64,000 nt of DNA, from the NCBI GenBank assembly GCA_049324695.1, contig JBMOMJ010000002.1:124001-188000 (forward strand), in the 5' to 3' direction. Below, one piece after another: positions 25,736-34,321 of this stretch. Within the stretch, counting starts at the first letter, position 1. Every line of letters starts with the position of its first letter. The notes under the pieces are model-generated. The model saw nothing but the letters and a program-made list of their open reading frames with translations. It had not been told where the DNA came from and ran no database searches. The position numbers and the translations under genes were made by a program. This DNA is from PMG-095 sp049324695. Lineage in GTDB: Bacteria; Myxococcota_A; Polyangia; Polyangiales; Polyangiaceae.

Positions 25736-26140
25736 GTGTTTACGTTCGATACTATGTACTCGCCTGAAACTGAAACGACCTTGAGCGCGTCTCGTCTGCC
25801 GCTCGCTTTGCCGGAGGAACTCTGGGCGAGCTTGAGTCCCGCACAACGCGCGGTGTATCGGCGCGCCGAAGCGTTGCTCGACGTCTTCAGCTTCGAGCGC
25901 GAGATCTCACTGTCGCGCCTGCTGAGTCAGGGCCCACGCGCTGAAGTGCTGCGCGCTCTCCAGGTGCTCGGCTCCATGTCGCTCGTCGATATCGAAGGCG
26001 ATGAAGACGACGCGAACGTGACGTTGCGCGCCCTGCCCGAGGAGCACGTGCGCGTCACGGGTCCTGATGGCCGGCCGCGCTGGGTTTTCGTCGCTCGCCC
26101 CATCGAAGCCCCGGAAATCGACAGCGCTTCGTTGAACTGA
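25736..26140 (+). CDS. Hypothetical small acidic protein
   Basis: This 134-residue protein has no recognised family. It is acidic and soluble, with a predicted helical core (LPEELWASLSPAQRAVYRRA, then FSFEREISLSRLLSQG) resembling a winged-helix arrangement, followed by strands DIEGDEDDANVTLRALPEEH and RWVFVARPIE. Start is uncertain: GTG 25736 or ATG 25754; a TTGACA-like hexamer lies at 25719-25724. It lies between secF and recJ, on the same strand as both, 200 bases after secF. Confidence 0.6.
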   Translation: MFTFDTMYSPETETTLSASRLPLALPEELWASLSPAQRAVYRRAEALLDVFSFEREISLSRLLSQGPRAEVLRALQVLGSMSLVDIEGDEDDANVTLRALPEEHVRVTGPDGRPRWVFVARPIEAPEIDSASLN

Positions 26141-26236
26141 CGCCGCGTCCGATTTTTCGAGCCGTGCCACCGCGGCCGATGGGCGGATCGCTTGCGTCCG
26201 GCCCGGCACCTGAACAGTTGACGCGGTGATCCGGCA

Positions 26237-28012
26237 GTGTTCCATAGGCGCGTGGCCGAGCCCGCGCGACAAAACGCCCCGGAAGAGCTCAGCGAGTCCT
26301 ACTCCGAGCTGCCGCCGCGCGCTGGAGCTGCGGCAGCCGCGCTCGCGACGCGCCTAGGTAGGTCGCTGACCATTTGTGACTGGCTCGCGCAGCGCGGCTT
26401 CTCCGAACCGAGCAGCATCGAGCGCTTCCTGAACCCGAAGCTCTCCGAGCTGACACTGCCGGACGCGATGCGCGATCGCGTCGCCGCTGCGGATCGTTTG
26501 GCGCGCGCGATTCGTGCAGGCGAACGCATCGTCGTATTCGGCGACTACGACTGCGACGGGATGACCGCCACCGCTATCCTCACGGAGATTTTGCGGGCGC
26601 TCGGCGGTGTGGTCACGCCGCTGCTCGCGAGTCGCTTCGACGGTGGTTATGGTCTTTCGCGAGCGGCGCTGGAGCGCGTGCTCGCCGCGCAGCCGAACAT
26701 CGTGGTCACCTGCGACTGTGGCTCCTCCGATCACGAAAGCCTGCGAGAGCTCGCGCGCCTGCAAGTCGACTGCATCGTCGTCGACCATCACCTGGTCCCC
26801 GAAGAGCCGTTACCGGCGCTCGCATTTCTGAATCCCAATCGACCCGATTGTGGCTTTGCTTACAAAGGCCTGGCTTCGTGCGGGCTGGTGCTCTCGCTGG
26901 GTGCGGCGCTGCGCACTACGCTCAACCAAAAGCTGGATCTGCGCAATTGGCTAGACCTGGTCGCGATCGGCACCATCGCCGACGTGGCTCCGCTCGATGG
27001 AGACAACCGCGCTCTGGTGCGCGCCGGCTTGCGCGCGCTAGCTGAGCCCAAGCGCCCCGGCTTGGTAGCGCTGATGCAGCTCGCCAAGCTCGAAGGCGGC
27101 GCCCAACTATCGTCGGAGGACATTTCGTTCCGAATCGCGCCGCGCTTGAACGCGCCTGGCCGCCTCGGCTCAGCATTGCCCTCACTCGAGCTCATGTTGG
27201 CGCGCGATAACAACAGCGCCGAACTGCTCGCTGCCCAGCTCGAGCAAGCGTCCGTCGAGCGCAAGGCACAGCAAGAGCAAATCCAAAACGAAGCCATCGC
27301 CGAGATCGAGCGCGAGGGTTATGCAGAGCGCGCCGCCATCGTGCTCGGGCGCGAAGGCTGGAACCACGGCATCGTTGGCATCGTCGCGGGGCGCCTCAGC
27401 GAACGCTTTCGCAAACCGGTAGTCGTCTTTGGCTTTCATCATGGCCATGGTCGCGGCTCGGTGCGGGGACCCGTCGGCGCACGCCTACACGATGCGCTCA
27501 GCCGCTGCGCCAGCCTAGTGATTCGCTTCGGCGGTCACCAAGCCGCGGCCGGTGTCGAACTCGAAGTCGCGCGCCTGCCCGCTTTCCGCGAAGCATTCGA
27601 AGCTGCCATCGTGAGCGCTGGCTCAGCCGGCGCATGCCAATCCGAATCGAAGGTCCAATCCAACCCGCATTCGAGTGCGTTGCCGCCACTCGACAACGCG
27701 CTGTGGCTCGCACCAAACGACGATCCCTCGCGCGTCTTCAACGATCTCAGCGAGCTCGAGCCGTGCGGCCTCAAGAACCCGAGCCCCTCACTCTTGGTCG
27801 AAGCCAAGCTAGTGCTCGCGCGTGAAGTCACCGGCGGCCATCTCAAGCTCGAGCTCGAAGTTGGTCGCGGCAGGCGCCTCTCGGGGTTTGGAGTGAACCT
27901 CGGGCAGCGCGCTAGCTCGCTCGGCGAACGTGTGCTGGTCGGAGGCCGCCTGCGCCGCGATCGCTACCGTGGCGGCGACGCGGTGGAGCTCTTCGTCGAA
28001 CGCATTTTTTGA
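26237..28012 (+). CDS. recJ: Single-stranded-DNA-specific exonuclease RecJ
   Basis: RecJ degrades ssDNA 5' to 3' in recombination and repair. The 591-residue product from GTG 26237 contains the DHH-family motifs DYDCDG (103-108), CDCGSSD (159-165) and VVDHHL (181-186), then ASCGLVLSLG, the DHHA1 region with GREGWNHGIVGIVAGRLSER and FGGHQAAAGVELEV, and a C-terminal OB-fold (ASSLGERVLVGGRLRRDRYR). All metal-binding motifs are present. Length is typical for RecJ. mlaF starts 67 bases downstream. Confidence 0.95.
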   Translation: MFHRRVAEPARQNAPEELSESYSELPPRAGAAAAALATRLGRSLTICDWLAQRGFSEPSSIERFLNPKLSELTLPDAMRDRVAAADRLARAIRAGERIVVFGDYDCDGMTATAILTEILRALGGVVTPLLASRFDGGYGLSRAALERVLAAQPNIVVTCDCGSSDHESLRELARLQVDCIVVDHHLVPEEPLPALAFLNPNRPDCGFAYKGLASCGLVLSLGAALRTTLNQKLDLRNWLDLVAIGTIADVAPLDGDNRALVRAGLRALAEPKRPGLVALMQLAKLEGGAQLSSEDISFRIAPRLNAPGRLGSALPSLELMLARDNNSAELLAAQLEQASVERKAQQEQIQNEAIAEIEREGYAERAAIVLGREGWNHGIVGIVAGRLSERFRKPVVVFGFHHGHGRGSVRGPVGARLHDALSRCASLVIRFGGHQAAAGVELEVARLPAFREAFEAAIVSAGSAGACQSESKVQSNPHSSALPPLDNALWLAPNDDPSRVFNDLSELEPCGLKNPSPSLLVEAKLVLAREVTGGHLKLELEVGRGRRLSGFGVNLGQRASSLGERVLVGGRLRRDRYRGGDAVELFVERIF

Positions 28013-28079
28013 GAGCGCCGTGCGTTTGCGGGGCCGCGTTGGCTGTGAAGCCGAATGCGGTTATAACGCTGGGGTACGA

Positions 28080-28859
28080 ATGGCCGAAGCGCTGATCAGT
28101 TTCCGAGGCGTGAGGAAAGCTTTCGGGCCGAAGGTCGTCTACGCGGGTCTGGATCTCGACATCGCGCGCGGCGAGGTGCTCACCATCGTGGGTGGCTCGG
28201 GCGTAGGCAAGAGCGTGATGCTGAAGATGTTGATCGGTCTTTTGAAGCCCGATCGGGGCTCCGTGAAGTTCGACGGCGAAGAAGTCACGCAAATGAACGA
28301 GACACAGCTGTCGATGGTGCGGCGCCGCATCGCGATGTTGTTCCAGAGCGGCGCGCTGTTCGATTCGCTGAGCGTCGGGGAAAACGTGGCTTACGGCCTC
28401 GAAGAGCATTTCCGAGTCACGATGACGGCCGAGCAGCGCGCCGAGCGCGTCGCCTGGGCGCTGGGGTTGGTCGACTTGCCCGGCATCGAGAACATGCGAC
28501 CGTCCGACTTGTCTGGCGGTATGCGTAAGCGCGTTGGGCTGGCGCGCGCCATCGCCGTGCAGCCGGAAGTGTTGCTCTACGATGAGCCGACGACGGGGCT
28601 CGATCCAATCAACACCGCGCGCGTCAACCACCTCATCATGGGCTTGCAACAGAAGCTGCACATCACCAGCATCGTGGTGACGCACGACATGAAAAGCGTG
28701 TTCACCATCAGCGACCGCGTGGCGATGGTGCACAGCGGCCGCATCATTTGCATTGGCAACAAAGACGAGTTTCAGGCCAGCGACGATCCGCGCGTTTCGA
28801 ACTTCATCGAGGGGCGCGCCCCGGTGAAGGAAAGCGTAGAAACGCTGCTGAGCTCGTAA
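28080..28859 (+). CDS. mlaF: ABC transporter ATP-binding protein, MlaF/MKL type
   Basis: MlaF powers lipid transport between inner and outer membranes. From ATG 28080 (259 residues): VRKAFGPKVVYAGLDLDIAR, Walker A GGSGVGKS (38-45), the Q-loop LFQSGALFDSLSVGENVAYG, signature DLSGGMRKRVGLARAI, Walker B LLYDEPTTGLDP and H-loop VTHDM. The GALFDSLSVxENV and LSGGMxKRVGLARA forms are characteristic of the MlaF/MKL clade. The frame is open upstream but the family N-terminus fixes the start. No permease (MlaE) is adjacent; an MCE protein is encoded at 62094. Confidence 0.92.
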   Translation: MAEALISFRGVRKAFGPKVVYAGLDLDIARGEVLTIVGGSGVGKSVMLKMLIGLLKPDRGSVKFDGEEVTQMNETQLSMVRRRIAMLFQSGALFDSLSVGENVAYGLEEHFRVTMTAEQRAERVAWALGLVDLPGIENMRPSDLSGGMRKRVGLARAIAVQPEVLLYDEPTTGLDPINTARVNHLIMGLQQKLHITSIVVTHDMKSVFTISDRVAMVHSGRIICIGNKDEFQASDDPRVSNFIEGRAPVKESVETLLSS

Positions 28860-28884
28860 CGGCAGCCTCGACGGGAGCGTAACG

Positions 28885-29709
28885 GTGACCTACTGCGTAG
28901 CCATCAAAGTAGCCGCTGGCATGGTGTTCGCCTCCGATTCACGCACCAACGCGGGCTTCGATCAGGTGAGCACGTTTCGCAAGATGATCGTGTACGAGCG
29001 CCCCGGCGATCGCTTCATGACGTTGCTCTCGGCGGGCAACTTGTCGATCTCGCAGTCGGTGCGAGAGCTCCTGCAATCGGAGCGCATGCCAGTGGATGGC
29101 GCCGACCCCGCAACGATTTGGAACACCAAGAGCATGTTCGATGCAGCGCGGATTTTGGGCCACACCATGCGGCGCGTCGACGCGCAGGATGGCCCAGTGC
29201 TGCGCGGTGCCGGCATCGACGCGAGTTGCACCATGATCTTCGGTGGGCAAATTGCTGGCGAGGTGCCGCGCCTATTTTTGGTGTATTCAACGGGCAACTT
29301 CATCGAAGCCACACCAGAGACCTGCTACTTCCAGATTGGCGAAGCCAAGTACGGCAAGCCAGTGCTCGACCGCATTCTGGTTCCGAGCATTCCACTGGAG
29401 GAAGCCGCCAAATGCGCGCTGATTTCCATCGACTCGACGCTGAAGTCGAATCTGTCGGTCGGGCTCCCCATCGACCTCGTGCTTTATCACGCCGATTCGC
29501 TGCAGAGTGAAGAGTTGGTCTGCATCGACGACGCGAACCCCTACTTCGCAATGGTGCGCGGCACGTGGGGGCAGCGGCTGCGTGAAGCGTTCACCAGCAT
29601 GCAAAACCCGGCATGGAACTCAGCAGCCAGCGACTACCCGCTGCGCGTTCAATCCGAACGCTATGCAGTTTTGCGCAAGATTCACAACCCCGAAGAAAAA
29701 ATCGTGTAG
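28885..29709 (+). CDS. Anbu-type proteasome-like peptidase
   Basis: The 274-residue product begins GTG-Thr (V/MTYCVAIKVAAGMVFASDSR), with the N-terminal Thr2 nucleophile, the xxSDSRTNAG motif and DQVSTFRKMIVYERPGDRF, all typical of Anbu, the ancestral beta-subunit-like (HslV-related) peptidase family. Further family blocks are LLSAGNLSISQSVRELL and SCTMIFGGQIAGEVPRLFLV. The start follows a GGGAG motif by about 9 bases. Anbu forms helical or ring oligomers; its substrates are not well defined. The transglutaminase and ATP-grasp neighbours often found with Anbu are absent here. Confidence 0.9.
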   Translation: MTYCVAIKVAAGMVFASDSRTNAGFDQVSTFRKMIVYERPGDRFMTLLSAGNLSISQSVRELLQSERMPVDGADPATIWNTKSMFDAARILGHTMRRVDAQDGPVLRGAGIDASCTMIFGGQIAGEVPRLFLVYSTGNFIEATPETCYFQIGEAKYGKPVLDRILVPSIPLEEAAKCALISIDSTLKSNLSVGLPIDLVLYHADSLQSEELVCIDDANPYFAMVRGTWGQRLREAFTSMQNPAWNSAASDYPLRVQSERYAVLRKIHNPEEKIV

Positions 29710-29710
29710 C

Positions 29711-30139
29711 TCAATGTTGGCCGTCTCCGGCCGACGCCAGCAGAAGCTGCTCAGCGAGCGGGCATTTTTTGATCTGGAGATCGAGCGCGCGACGCTTGAG
29801 CAAGTCGGCGCGCTCGGAGTCGGGCTTGCTGCGAAACAGCGTCAGAAAGTAGATCGCATCCGGGTGCTTCACGTGTTCGACCAAGTAGTCGTCGCGCTTC
29901 TGAGCCACATCCAGCGCGTTCGAGTTCTCGGCTGCGATATGGCGATCTACATCGCAGATGAGATGAATATCGGTCTGATACGCCGTATCGTTGCGTAGGC
30001 TGACGGGGCACTCCTCCGCGTCATCATCCGGCGAACGCGGCGGCGCCGTGGAACCCGCGCATGCGATGAACGTCACTGCGCTACAAGCGGCGATGAGGCA
30101 ATGCTGCCGAAGTCGGATAAGGAGCGATGTCGGGCGCAT
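29711..30139 (-). CDS. Hypothetical lipoprotein
   Basis: From ATG 30139 (142 residues) the N-terminus MRPTSLLIRLRQHCLIAACS then AVTFIACAG is a lipoprotein signal with lipobox FIAC. The mature part is charged and soluble (DDDAEECPVSLRNDTAYQTD, then HVKHPDAIYFLTLFRSKPDS) and contains Cys residues that may form disulfides. No family was recognised. It is convergent with the Anbu gene, the two stops lying 1 base apart, and divergent from the beta-glucosidase gene. The frame is open further upstream, but that part lacks signal-peptide character. Confidence 0.65.
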   Translation of the reverse strand: MRPTSLLIRLRQHCLIAACSAVTFIACAGSTAPPRSPDDDAEECPVSLRNDTAYQTDIHLICDVDRHIAAENSNALDVAQKRDDYLVEHVKHPDAIYFLTLFRSKPDSERADLLKRRALDLQIKKCPLAEQLLLASAGDGQH

Positions 30140-30317
30140 GCAGGGTCTGACACCTACCGTGCGACTAGCTTGGCAAACTTGAGCGGTTTTGCGCGGAGCA
30201 GCCGGCTTGCAGAGTGGGCGGGCGAGATCCGCGCTGAGCGATTTTGCGCGCTCGCTGGTCGCGGCAGCCGATGAGTGCATGACGAGCGCGACGGCGTGCT
30301 AACTTGCGCGGCCAACC

Positions 30318-31688
30318 ATGAACCAATCCCGATTCCCAGAAGGCTTCATTTGGGGAGCCGCCGCAGCTTCATACCAGATCGAAGGCGCCGCCCACATCGA
30401 TGGCAAAGGTCCCTCCGTTTGGGACATGTTTTGCGACAAGCCGGGCATGGTTTGGCAGGGGCAGAGCGGCGCCGAAGCTTGCGACCACTATCATCGTTAT
30501 CGCGAAGACGTCGGCTTGATGAAAGAGATGGGGCTGAAAGCTTACCGTCTCAGCATCAGCTGGCCACGTGTGCTTCCGGATGGGGTCGGGCGCGTCAACG
30601 AAGCTGGGCTCGACTTCTACGATCGCTTGCTCGACGAGCTGTTGAAGGCCGGGATCACGCCGTGGGTCACCTTGTTTCATTGGGACTACCCGCTCGCGCT
30701 GTATCACCGCGGCGGCTGGCTCAACCGCGACTCGAGTGAGTGGTTTGCGGAGTACACGAGTGTCATCGCCAAGCGCCTCTCGGATCGGGTCACGCATTGG
30801 ATGACGCACAACGAGCCGCAGGTGTTCATCGGCGCGGGACATCACGAAGGCCGGCACGCGCCGGGTGATCGCCTACGTTTCGCCGAGGTGCTGCTGGCAG
30901 GCCACAACTCCTTGCGAGCGCATGGCCGCGGTGTTCAGGTGTTGCGCGCGGAGTGTCGCAAGCCAGCACGCATTGGAGCGGCTCCGGTCGGCATGCCAAT
31001 GCTTCCCGTGAGCAACAGCCCAGCTGACATCGAAGCGGCGCGAGCGCGCACCTTCAGCGTATGGGCCGACACCGCCTGGACCAACACATGGTGGATGGAT
31101 CCCATGTTCCTCGGCCGTTATCCGGAAGATGGGATCAAGCGCTACGGAGCGCAGGTGCCAGCGATTCAGGCCGGCGATATGGAGCTCATCGCTCAGCCGC
31201 TCGACTTCTTCGGAGCCAACATCTACCAAGGCACTCCGGTGCGCGCCGGCAAAGACGGCGTGGAGTTGGTGCCGCCCGCGGTGGGCAGCCCGATCACGGC
31301 GTTCGAATGGGCTGTCACGCCCGAGGCGCTCTACTGGGGTCCGCGCTTTTTCTACGAGCGCTACAAAAAGCCAATCGTGATCACCGAAAACGGCATTTCC
31401 TGCCGCGACTGGCTGGCGCTCGACGGCAAAGTGCACGACCCCGATCGCATCGATTTCACCGCGCGGCATCTGCTCGAGCTCTCACGAGCCATCGGCGATG
31501 GCATCCCGGTGGAGGGCTACTTCCACTGGTCGTTCATCGACAACTTCGAGTGGGCGCACGGCTACAAGCATCGCTTCGGCATGATCTTCTGCGACTACCC
31601 GACGCAGCGCCGCGTTCTGAAGGATTCGGCGCACTGGTATGCGCGTGTGATCGCTTCCAACGGCGCGAGCGTGCGCGAAAACCCATAA
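30318..31688 (+). CDS. GH1 family beta-glucosidase
   Basis: The 456-residue enzyme hydrolyses beta-glucosides such as cellobiose. It has the GH1 N-terminal signature FPEGFIWGAAAASYQIEGAA (6-25), LSISWPRVLPDG (78-89), the acid/base motif THNEP (163-167, Glu166), and the nucleophile in ITENG (Glu357). The C-terminal block GYFHWSFIDNFEWAHGYKHR is also conserved. No signal peptide is present, so it is probably cytoplasmic and acts on imported oligosaccharides. It could belong with the secreted polysaccharide-degrading enzymes elsewhere in the window. Confidence 0.95.
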   Translation: MNQSRFPEGFIWGAAAASYQIEGAAHIDGKGPSVWDMFCDKPGMVWQGQSGAEACDHYHRYREDVGLMKEMGLKAYRLSISWPRVLPDGVGRVNEAGLDFYDRLLDELLKAGITPWVTLFHWDYPLALYHRGGWLNRDSSEWFAEYTSVIAKRLSDRVTHWMTHNEPQVFIGAGHHEGRHAPGDRLRFAEVLLAGHNSLRAHGRGVQVLRAECRKPARIGAAPVGMPMLPVSNSPADIEAARARTFSVWADTAWTNTWWMDPMFLGRYPEDGIKRYGAQVPAIQAGDMELIAQPLDFFGANIYQGTPVRAGKDGVELVPPAVGSPITAFEWAVTPEALYWGPRFFYERYKKPIVITENGISCRDWLALDGKVHDPDRIDFTARHLLELSRAIGDGIPVEGYFHWSFIDNFEWAHGYKHRFGMIFCDYPTQRRVLKDSAHWYARVIASNGASVRENP

Positions 31689-31744
31689 CTCGAACAGCGC
31701 GAGCGTGCGCGAAAACTCAGCGCTCGCGGCGCGTGCAGCCTGCC

Positions 31745-32206
31745 TCAGCAAAAGCAGCCGGAATCGCCGCCGAGGCGTAGTCCATCCATTTTCATGTTGC
31801 TCAAGGCGATGGCCGCAACGATCACGAGCGCCACGTCGATGGTAAGTCCTATCAGCGCGCCGTAGAGCCAACCCTTCCCCGAGATTTCGACGCCCAGCGA
31901 GCGGATCTCTGACATTGCGACGAGCTTTGCCTTCGAGCCGGTGTCGATGATCAGGTACGTCTCCGGATCGCGTTCAGTTGGCCCAAACGCGCCCAGGTAG
32001 CGCCCTTGCACGCGCTCGCCGTTTGCCAACCAAACCATCATGTGATCCTTCGGTTTGAATGTGACGTGCGCCGTTGGCGGACGCGTATCGTAGGGACCTG
32101 GCAACGCGACATCGAGCGCAACGCCGACTCCGCCACCAACGAACGTGCAGCCGTTGCTGCCGAGGCTGACCGAAACACAGAGTGCCGTGAGCACGCGCAA
32201 CGTCAT
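31745..32206 (-). CDS. Hypothetical lipoprotein with C-terminal transmembrane helix
   Basis: The 153-residue protein starts MTLRVLTALCVSVSLGSNGC (lipobox-like SNGC), continues with a small beta-rich domain (PTAHVTFKPKDHMMVWLANG, then RVQGRYLGAFG and YLIIDTGSKAKLVAMSEIRS), and ends with a hydrophobic helix (LYGALIGLTIDVALVIVAAI) and a Gly/Cys tail (GGDSGCFC). It may be an SH3-like or bacterial Sm-like fold, but no family can be named. It is convergent with the beta-glucosidase gene. Confidence 0.65.
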   Translation of the reverse strand: MTLRVLTALCVSVSLGSNGCTFVGGGVGVALDVALPGPYDTRPPTAHVTFKPKDHMMVWLANGERVQGRYLGAFGPTERDPETYLIIDTGSKAKLVAMSEIRSLGVEISGKGWLYGALIGLTIDVALVIVAAIALSNMKMDGLRLGGDSGCFC

Positions 32207-32610
32207 GATCGGCTACGTGAGCAACGCGTATGCCGATCGAAAAACGCGAGTCTGCGCCATTTCCCGCTGTGCATTGCTCTGCACAGCGTGCAAACCCCGA
32301 CGCGACCAGCCGCGCCCCGCGCGTCTCCGATCTGGTAGTCAGTTCTCGGATCCGTGCCTGCAGATTCGTGATTGCCAACGAAGATTCAGCCGCACCAACC
32401 AAGATTTCAGGCAAGGAAAGCGCGCCAGCACCCCTATCCGATTCGAGGTGCAACGAAATAGTGAGGCCTTGCGCAAACTCAAGAGTCCGTCCATTCGCGT
32501 GCGCCTGCTCAGGGCTCGAATTGGTACTTCCCGAACACGCTGCCCGGAGTGGACGGCTCGGCAATGCAAAGTAGAGTTGCCAGGGCGCGCTGGGTGAGGA
32601 GTCTCGCACA
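32207..32610. other. Intergenic region before the beta-helix lipoprotein
   Basis: About 400 bases. Frames exist on both strands but none has a signal peptide or recognised motif; the plus-strand frames are Arg/Ser/Ala-rich and the long minus-strand frame is antisense to the Gly-rich gene downstream. A small coding gene cannot be excluded. Promoters for the divergent lipoprotein genes on either side should lie here. Confidence 0.4.
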
Positions 32611-34272
32611 ATGACACCGCGATCGCACACGACCACATTGCCGTATTTGGTGGCCCTTCTGCTCGCCGGTTGCAGCGGCAATTCGGAGTCGCCCAACGCG
32701 GGCTCCGGCGGCAGCACAGCCACTCGCGGCGGCTCCACAGGCTCCGGCGGCAACAACTCGAGCTCGGGCGGCAATGGCAATTCAACGAGCGGTGGGAGCG
32801 CGTTCGGCGGCGCCACCTCATCGAACGGCGGCGCGACGAACGGAGGTAGCACCTCATCGAACGGCGGGAACAACTCGACGACGATGGGCGGTTCGTTCAG
32901 CGGCGGCGCGAGTAGCGGCGGTACGAGCTCTTCGAGCGGTGGCATCTCCGCAAAGGGCGGTGGCACCAGCACCGGCGGCACGAGCAGCGGGGGCACGACT
33001 GCGAAGGGCGGTACAACCAGCAGTGGTGGCACCAGCAGCGGTGGAGCGATGGCAAAAGGTGGAAACACCGGCAGCGGCGGCGCGAGTAGCGGTGGAGCGA
33101 CGGGCAGTGGTGGGGCTACGGGTAGCGGTGGGGCTACAGGTAGCGGTGGCAGCGGTACCGGCACCAGCTGGTATCCGTGCAACGGCACCACCACCGGCTA
33201 CGACGTGACCGTCATCAAGAATGGCAGCACCTGGACCATAACGCGCAACGGCAGTGTGGTGTCCACCAAGAGCGACATGAGTGAAGCCATGATCGCCGGC
33301 TGGAACAGCCTGACCGCCAACCGCACCACGAAGCAAAGCATGTTGGTTCAAGGCGACGGCGACATCCCGGCGACGGCACAAATCTCACTACCGAGTTACT
33401 TGATCCTGAACGTGTGCGGCACCATCAACGTGTCCGGTACACCCTCGGGCTCGGATCGTTCTCCGATTTACGCACGCGGCAAACGCGACATCGACATTCC
33501 AAACCTGAAGATGACCGGCTCGCCGCAGTACGGCATTTTCTTCCGCCTCTCGGACAACATCCATCTCGGCAACATCGAGTTGAATCTCAGCAAGTCCGCC
33601 AGCATCGGCATCCGCGTCGACAATCATCCGTCGAACGGAACCGTTGCCCTCAACCAAAACTTCACACTCGACTCCGCCAAGGGTGGAGGCATGGGCAGCC
33701 ACATCGTCGAGACCTACGGCATCAACAACATCAAGATTGGCTCCGTGGTTGGCAAGGACGCGGGCCAATGCGGCCTTCTACTGAACCGCAGCACGAACGC
33801 CGAAATCGATTTGGTGAGCTGCGATAACTGCGGCGCCGGCACGAACTACGCGGCGTTCCGCATTGCCAACGACGCCGGCAAGATTGGTAGCGATTACCCA
33901 CCCGGCAACATTCACGTAAAAAAGGTGTACGCGCGCGCGGGTGGAACCGGGATCTTCTCCGTTTCCGGCAGCGGCGGCCTCACGGTGGATGAGGTGGACA
34001 TCGCAAATACCGGGGGCTACCCGATGTGGTTCCAGAATTGTTACAACACGACCATTGCAACCAAATCCGGCACGATCTCCAGTGGCATCGTGAGCATCAG
34101 CAATGACTCCAAAGCCATTAGCGAAAACCTCTTCCCGCCCACGAAGAACGTGGCCATCCAGAACATTGTGCTAAGCAATGGGGCCTCGGTTCGGCAGGAC
34201 TACTGTAACCTTGGCCGGAATGGTTGCAGCGCCACCAACGTGACCGGTGGCACCGTCAGTTTGTGTCCCTAG
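32611..34272 (+). CDS. Secreted lipoprotein with Gly/Ser-rich linker and right-handed beta-helix domain
   Basis: The 553-residue protein has a lipoprotein signal (LPYLVALLLAGCSGN, lipobox LAGC), a ~150-residue linker of repeated GGTSSGG-type units (about 30-185), and a C-terminal domain of stacked short strands (for example IYARGKRDIDIPNLKMTGSP, IFFRLSDNIHLGNIELNLSK, VKKVYARAGGTGIFSVSGSG) typical of a pectate-lyase-like parallel beta-helix. Catalytic residues cannot be assigned, so it may bind or cleave polysaccharide. The linker likely spaces the domain from the outer membrane. Similar linkers occur in the next gene and at 52896. Confidence 0.78.
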   Translation: MTPRSHTTTLPYLVALLLAGCSGNSESPNAGSGGSTATRGGSTGSGGNNSSSGGNGNSTSGGSAFGGATSSNGGATNGGSTSSNGGNNSTTMGGSFSGGASSGGTSSSSGGISAKGGGTSTGGTSSGGTTAKGGTTSSGGTSSGGAMAKGGNTGSGGASSGGATGSGGATGSGGATGSGGSGTGTSWYPCNGTTTGYDVTVIKNGSTWTITRNGSVVSTKSDMSEAMIAGWNSLTANRTTKQSMLVQGDGDIPATAQISLPSYLILNVCGTINVSGTPSGSDRSPIYARGKRDIDIPNLKMTGSPQYGIFFRLSDNIHLGNIELNLSKSASIGIRVDNHPSNGTVALNQNFTLDSAKGGGMGSHIVETYGINNIKIGSVVGKDAGQCGLLLNRSTNAEIDLVSCDNCGAGTNYAAFRIANDAGKIGSDYPPGNIHVKKVYARAGGTGIFSVSGSGGLTVDEVDIANTGGYPMWFQNCYNTTIATKSGTISSGIVSISNDSKAISENLFPPTKNVAIQNIVLSNGASVRQDYCNLGRNGCSATNVTGGTVSLCP

Positions 34273-34321
34273 TTTTTCGCGTCGGCGTGGCCGATGCGCA
34301 GCGGGTGGTGGGAGTCTCGAA

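Noticed and set aside
31974..33194. A 406-residue minus-strand frame with long Pro/Val/Leu repeats
   Set aside because: It is the antisense of the Gly/Ser-rich linker of the beta-helix lipoprotein; the repeated PPLPVAPP pattern is what GGNGGS-type codons give on the other strand.
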